A DNA stretch of 6,457 bases from Thermoleophilia bacterium UBA5186 (GTDB taxonomy: Bacteria > Actinomycetota > Thermoleophilia > Gaiellales > Gaiellaceae): positions 8,136-14,592 of the forward strand of contig DHWI01000204.1 of assembly GCA_002413095.1 (NCBI GenBank), given 5' to 3'. Made by a program: the position numbers and the translations under genes. The notes under the pieces are model-generated. The model was given only the letters and a program-made list of their open reading frames with translations. It was not told where the DNA came from and did not search any database. Below are positions 5,135 through 6,457 of the stretch, in pieces; position 1 is the stretch's first letter, and each line of letters opens with the position of its first letter.

Positions 5135-6121
5135 ATGGACACGGCGGCCGTGCTGGCGCGGATCGAGACGCACGTGCGCGAGCGCGAGTTGATTCCGCCC
5201 GGGGGCGACGTGACGTGCCTCGTGTCCGGCGGGGCCGACTCGACGTGTCTCTGGCACGCGCTGCGCGCCCTCGGCTATCGCGTTTCGGCGCTGCACGTCG
5301 ACCACGGTTTGCGCGGCGCGGAGTCCGACGAGGACGCACGCTTCTGCCGCGAGCAGCTCAGCGCGGAGGTCGTCGACGGTCGCGGCGGTCAGACGGAGGA
5401 GGAGCTGCGCCGCATCCGCTACTCCTTCGCGACCGATCGCCTGCGTGCGACCGGCCACACCGCGTCGGACCAGGTCGAGACGATCCTCTTCCGCCTGGCG
5501 ACGAGCGGCGCCGCCACCGGGATCAAGCCGAAGCGCGAGGACGGCGTCGTTCGTCCGCTACTCCCGCTCTGGCGCCGCGAGACCGAGGCGTACTGCCGCG
5601 CCGCGGGTCTCGCCTTCCACACGGACTCCTCGAACGACGGCACCAAGCGCGGACTCATCCGCCGGGAGATCGTGCCCGCGCTGCGCCGGCTCCATCCCGC
5701 CGCGGAGGCGAACCTCCTGCGGGCGCTCGAGGAGCGCGCAACGCTCTCGCCCGCGCTCGCCGAGCTGCTCGCGTCCCCAGAGGGTTCGAAGCGCGTCGAT
5801 CTCGGCAGCGGCATCCAGGCCGTGCGCGAGTACGACCGCCTCTGGCTCGAGCGCGGCCCCGTCGCGCTCGGCAGCGGTGAGGTGCGCTGGGGCGAGTGGC
5901 GCATCGACTCGGAGCTCGGAGGCCTTAAGGTACGAGCCTGGCGCGCCGGCGACCGGCTGGCGGGTCGGAGGAAGAAGATCCAAGACGTGTTCGTCGACGC
6001 CAAGATCCCCCGTTCCGACCGCGAGACGTGGCCGCTCGTCGTGCGGGGGGACGAGGTCGTCGCCGTCCCGGGAATCGTCGAGGCGCCGGGCGTGAAGGCG
6101 GAGCGTGTCGTCGGGGACTGA
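5135..6121 (+). CDS. tilS: tRNA(Ile)-lysidine synthase
   Basis: TilS uses ATP to attach lysine to cytidine 34 of the CAU anticodon of a minor tRNA-Ile. The tRNA then reads AUA and is charged with isoleucine; the activity is essential in most bacteria. The 328-residue protein has the N-type PP-loop SGGADS (31-36), HVDHGLRG (54-61), the GHTASDQVET motif (107-116) and DSSN followed by IRREIVPAL (164-183). Its C-terminal TilS domain, about 266-303, includes RAWRAGDRL and KKIQDVFVDAKIPRSDR. It is shorter than the E. coli or Bacillus enzymes (430-470 residues) and close to the compact actinobacterial and Aquifex forms. Where many homologues have RN.IR, this one has RGLIR (172-176), so the conserved Asn is replaced by Gly. 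ATG at 5135 gives the normal N-terminus. The end overlaps hpt by 17 bases. Confidence 0.95.
   Translation: MDTAAVLARIETHVRERELIPPGGDVTCLVSGGADSTCLWHALRALGYRVSALHVDHGLRGAESDEDARFCREQLSAEVVDGRGGQTEEELRRIRYSFATDRLRATGHTASDQVETILFRLATSGAATGIKPKREDGVVRPLLPLWRRETEAYCRAAGLAFHTDSSNDGTKRGLIRREIVPALRRLHPAAEANLLRALEERATLSPALAELLASPEGSKRVDLGSGIQAVREYDRLWLERGPVALGSGEVRWGEWRIDSELGGLKVRAWRAGDRLAGRRKKIQDVFVDAKIPRSDRETWPLVVRGDEVVAVPGIVEAPGVKAERVVGD
6094..6098 (+). promoter_or_regulatory. ribosome binding site for hpt
   Basis: GAAGG lies 6 bases before the GTG at 6105, inside the end of tilS. It is one of the few well-spaced Shine-Dalgarno-like sites in the window. It supports GTG 6105 as the hpt start over any later in-frame codon. 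Confidence 0.55.
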
Positions 6122-6457
6122 GCTCGAGGCCGGGGTCGGCGAGATCCTGATCGAGCCGGATGCGCTGCAGGAGCGCGTCGCTGCACTGGGCCGCGAGGTC
6201 TCGGCGGACTATGCGAGCCGCGATCTGCTCCTCATCGGCGTCCTCAAGGGCGCGGTCTTCTTCATGGCCGACCTGATGAGGCATGTCACGGTGCCCTGCG
6301 AGGTCGACTTCATGGCCATCTCGAGCTACGGCGCGTCGACCGACTCTTCCGGCGTCGTCCGCATCCTCAAGGACCTCGACATCAACATCGAGGGACGCCA
6401 CGTGCTCGTTGTCGAGGACATCATCGACTCGGGCCTCACCCTCTCGTACCTGATGCG
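6105..6457 (+). CDS. hpt: hypoxanthine phosphoribosyltransferase (5' part, runs off the window)
   Basis: The enzyme salvages hypoxanthine (and usually guanine) by transferring phosphoribose from PRPP, giving IMP or GMP in the cytoplasm. The visible 117 residues carry the conserved GVLKGAVFFMADL (45-57), the flexible-loop region SSYGASTDSSG (73-83) and the PRPP-binding motif VVEDIIDSGLTL (102-113, with Glu104, Asp105 and Asp108). These occur in the usual order for bacterial Hpt of about 180 residues, so roughly 60 residues are missing beyond the window edge. The GTG start has a GAAGG ribosome binding site and overlaps the end of tilS by 17 bases in another frame, pointing to one transcript. 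The tilS-hpt order is widely conserved in bacteria and is typically followed by ftsH. Confidence 0.93.
   Translation, partial: MSSGTELEAGVGEILIEPDALQERVAALGREVSADYASRDLLLIGVLKGAVFFMADLMRHVTVPCEVDFMAISSYGASTDSSGVVRILKDLDINIEGRHVLVVEDIIDSGLTLSYLM

Noticed and set aside
5419..6186. 255-codon minus-strand frame opposite tilS
   Set aside because: Ser/Arg-rich shadow of tilS without domain features.

Overview
The window is very GC-rich, with strong G/C preference at third codon positions. It contains core bacterial genes packed tightly, often with 4-base overlaps. The type-2 orotidine-phosphate decarboxylase, the short lysidine synthase (328 aa) followed directly by hpt, and the GTG/CTG starts together suggest a high-GC actinobacterium. 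A deep lineage such as Thermoleophilia (Gaiellales/Solirubrobacterales) is my best guess. This is inference from gene content and style, not from a marker gene.

Layout from left to right. Bases 1-110 hold the possible last codons of an upstream gene, a perfect 28-base palindrome (probable terminator) and the pyrF start region. On the + strand come pyrF (111-1040) and an overlapping gene for a small membrane-anchored LysM protein (1037-1390). A 24-base convergent gap with a GC hairpin follows. On the - strand lies a three-gene unit read from 4283 down to 1415: an aldo/keto reductase, a mu-crystallin/ornithine cyclodeaminase-family protein, and a fold-type II PLP enzyme of the threonine dehydratase family. 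Adjacent genes in this unit overlap by 4 bases, so they are probably one operon. The 370-base divergent gap (4284-4653) contains the decayed remains of a histidine-phosphatase gene on the + strand. After it come, on the + strand, an unrecognised small secreted protein or lipoprotein (4654-5112), tilS (5135-6121) and the 5' part of hpt (6105 to the window end).

How the genes work together. pyrF performs the last step of UMP synthesis. tilS and hpt form the widespread tilS-hpt housekeeping pair, often followed by ftsH, which would lie beyond the window. The minus-strand operon is the most interesting part. It pairs a PLP dehydratase, which makes enamine/imine intermediates, with a reductase whose motifs match the ketimine-reductase (mu-crystallin) branch rather than true ornithine cyclodeaminase. 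This recalls the BhcB/BhcD and EutB/EutC pairs. I infer a coupled conversion of a hydroxy-amino acid through an imine to an amino acid, with an unknown substrate. The other notable points are the dead phosphatase remnant, the likely CTG start of the dehydratase, and signs of leaderless transcription at several genes. I see no mobile element, CRISPR array, tRNA or rRNA.
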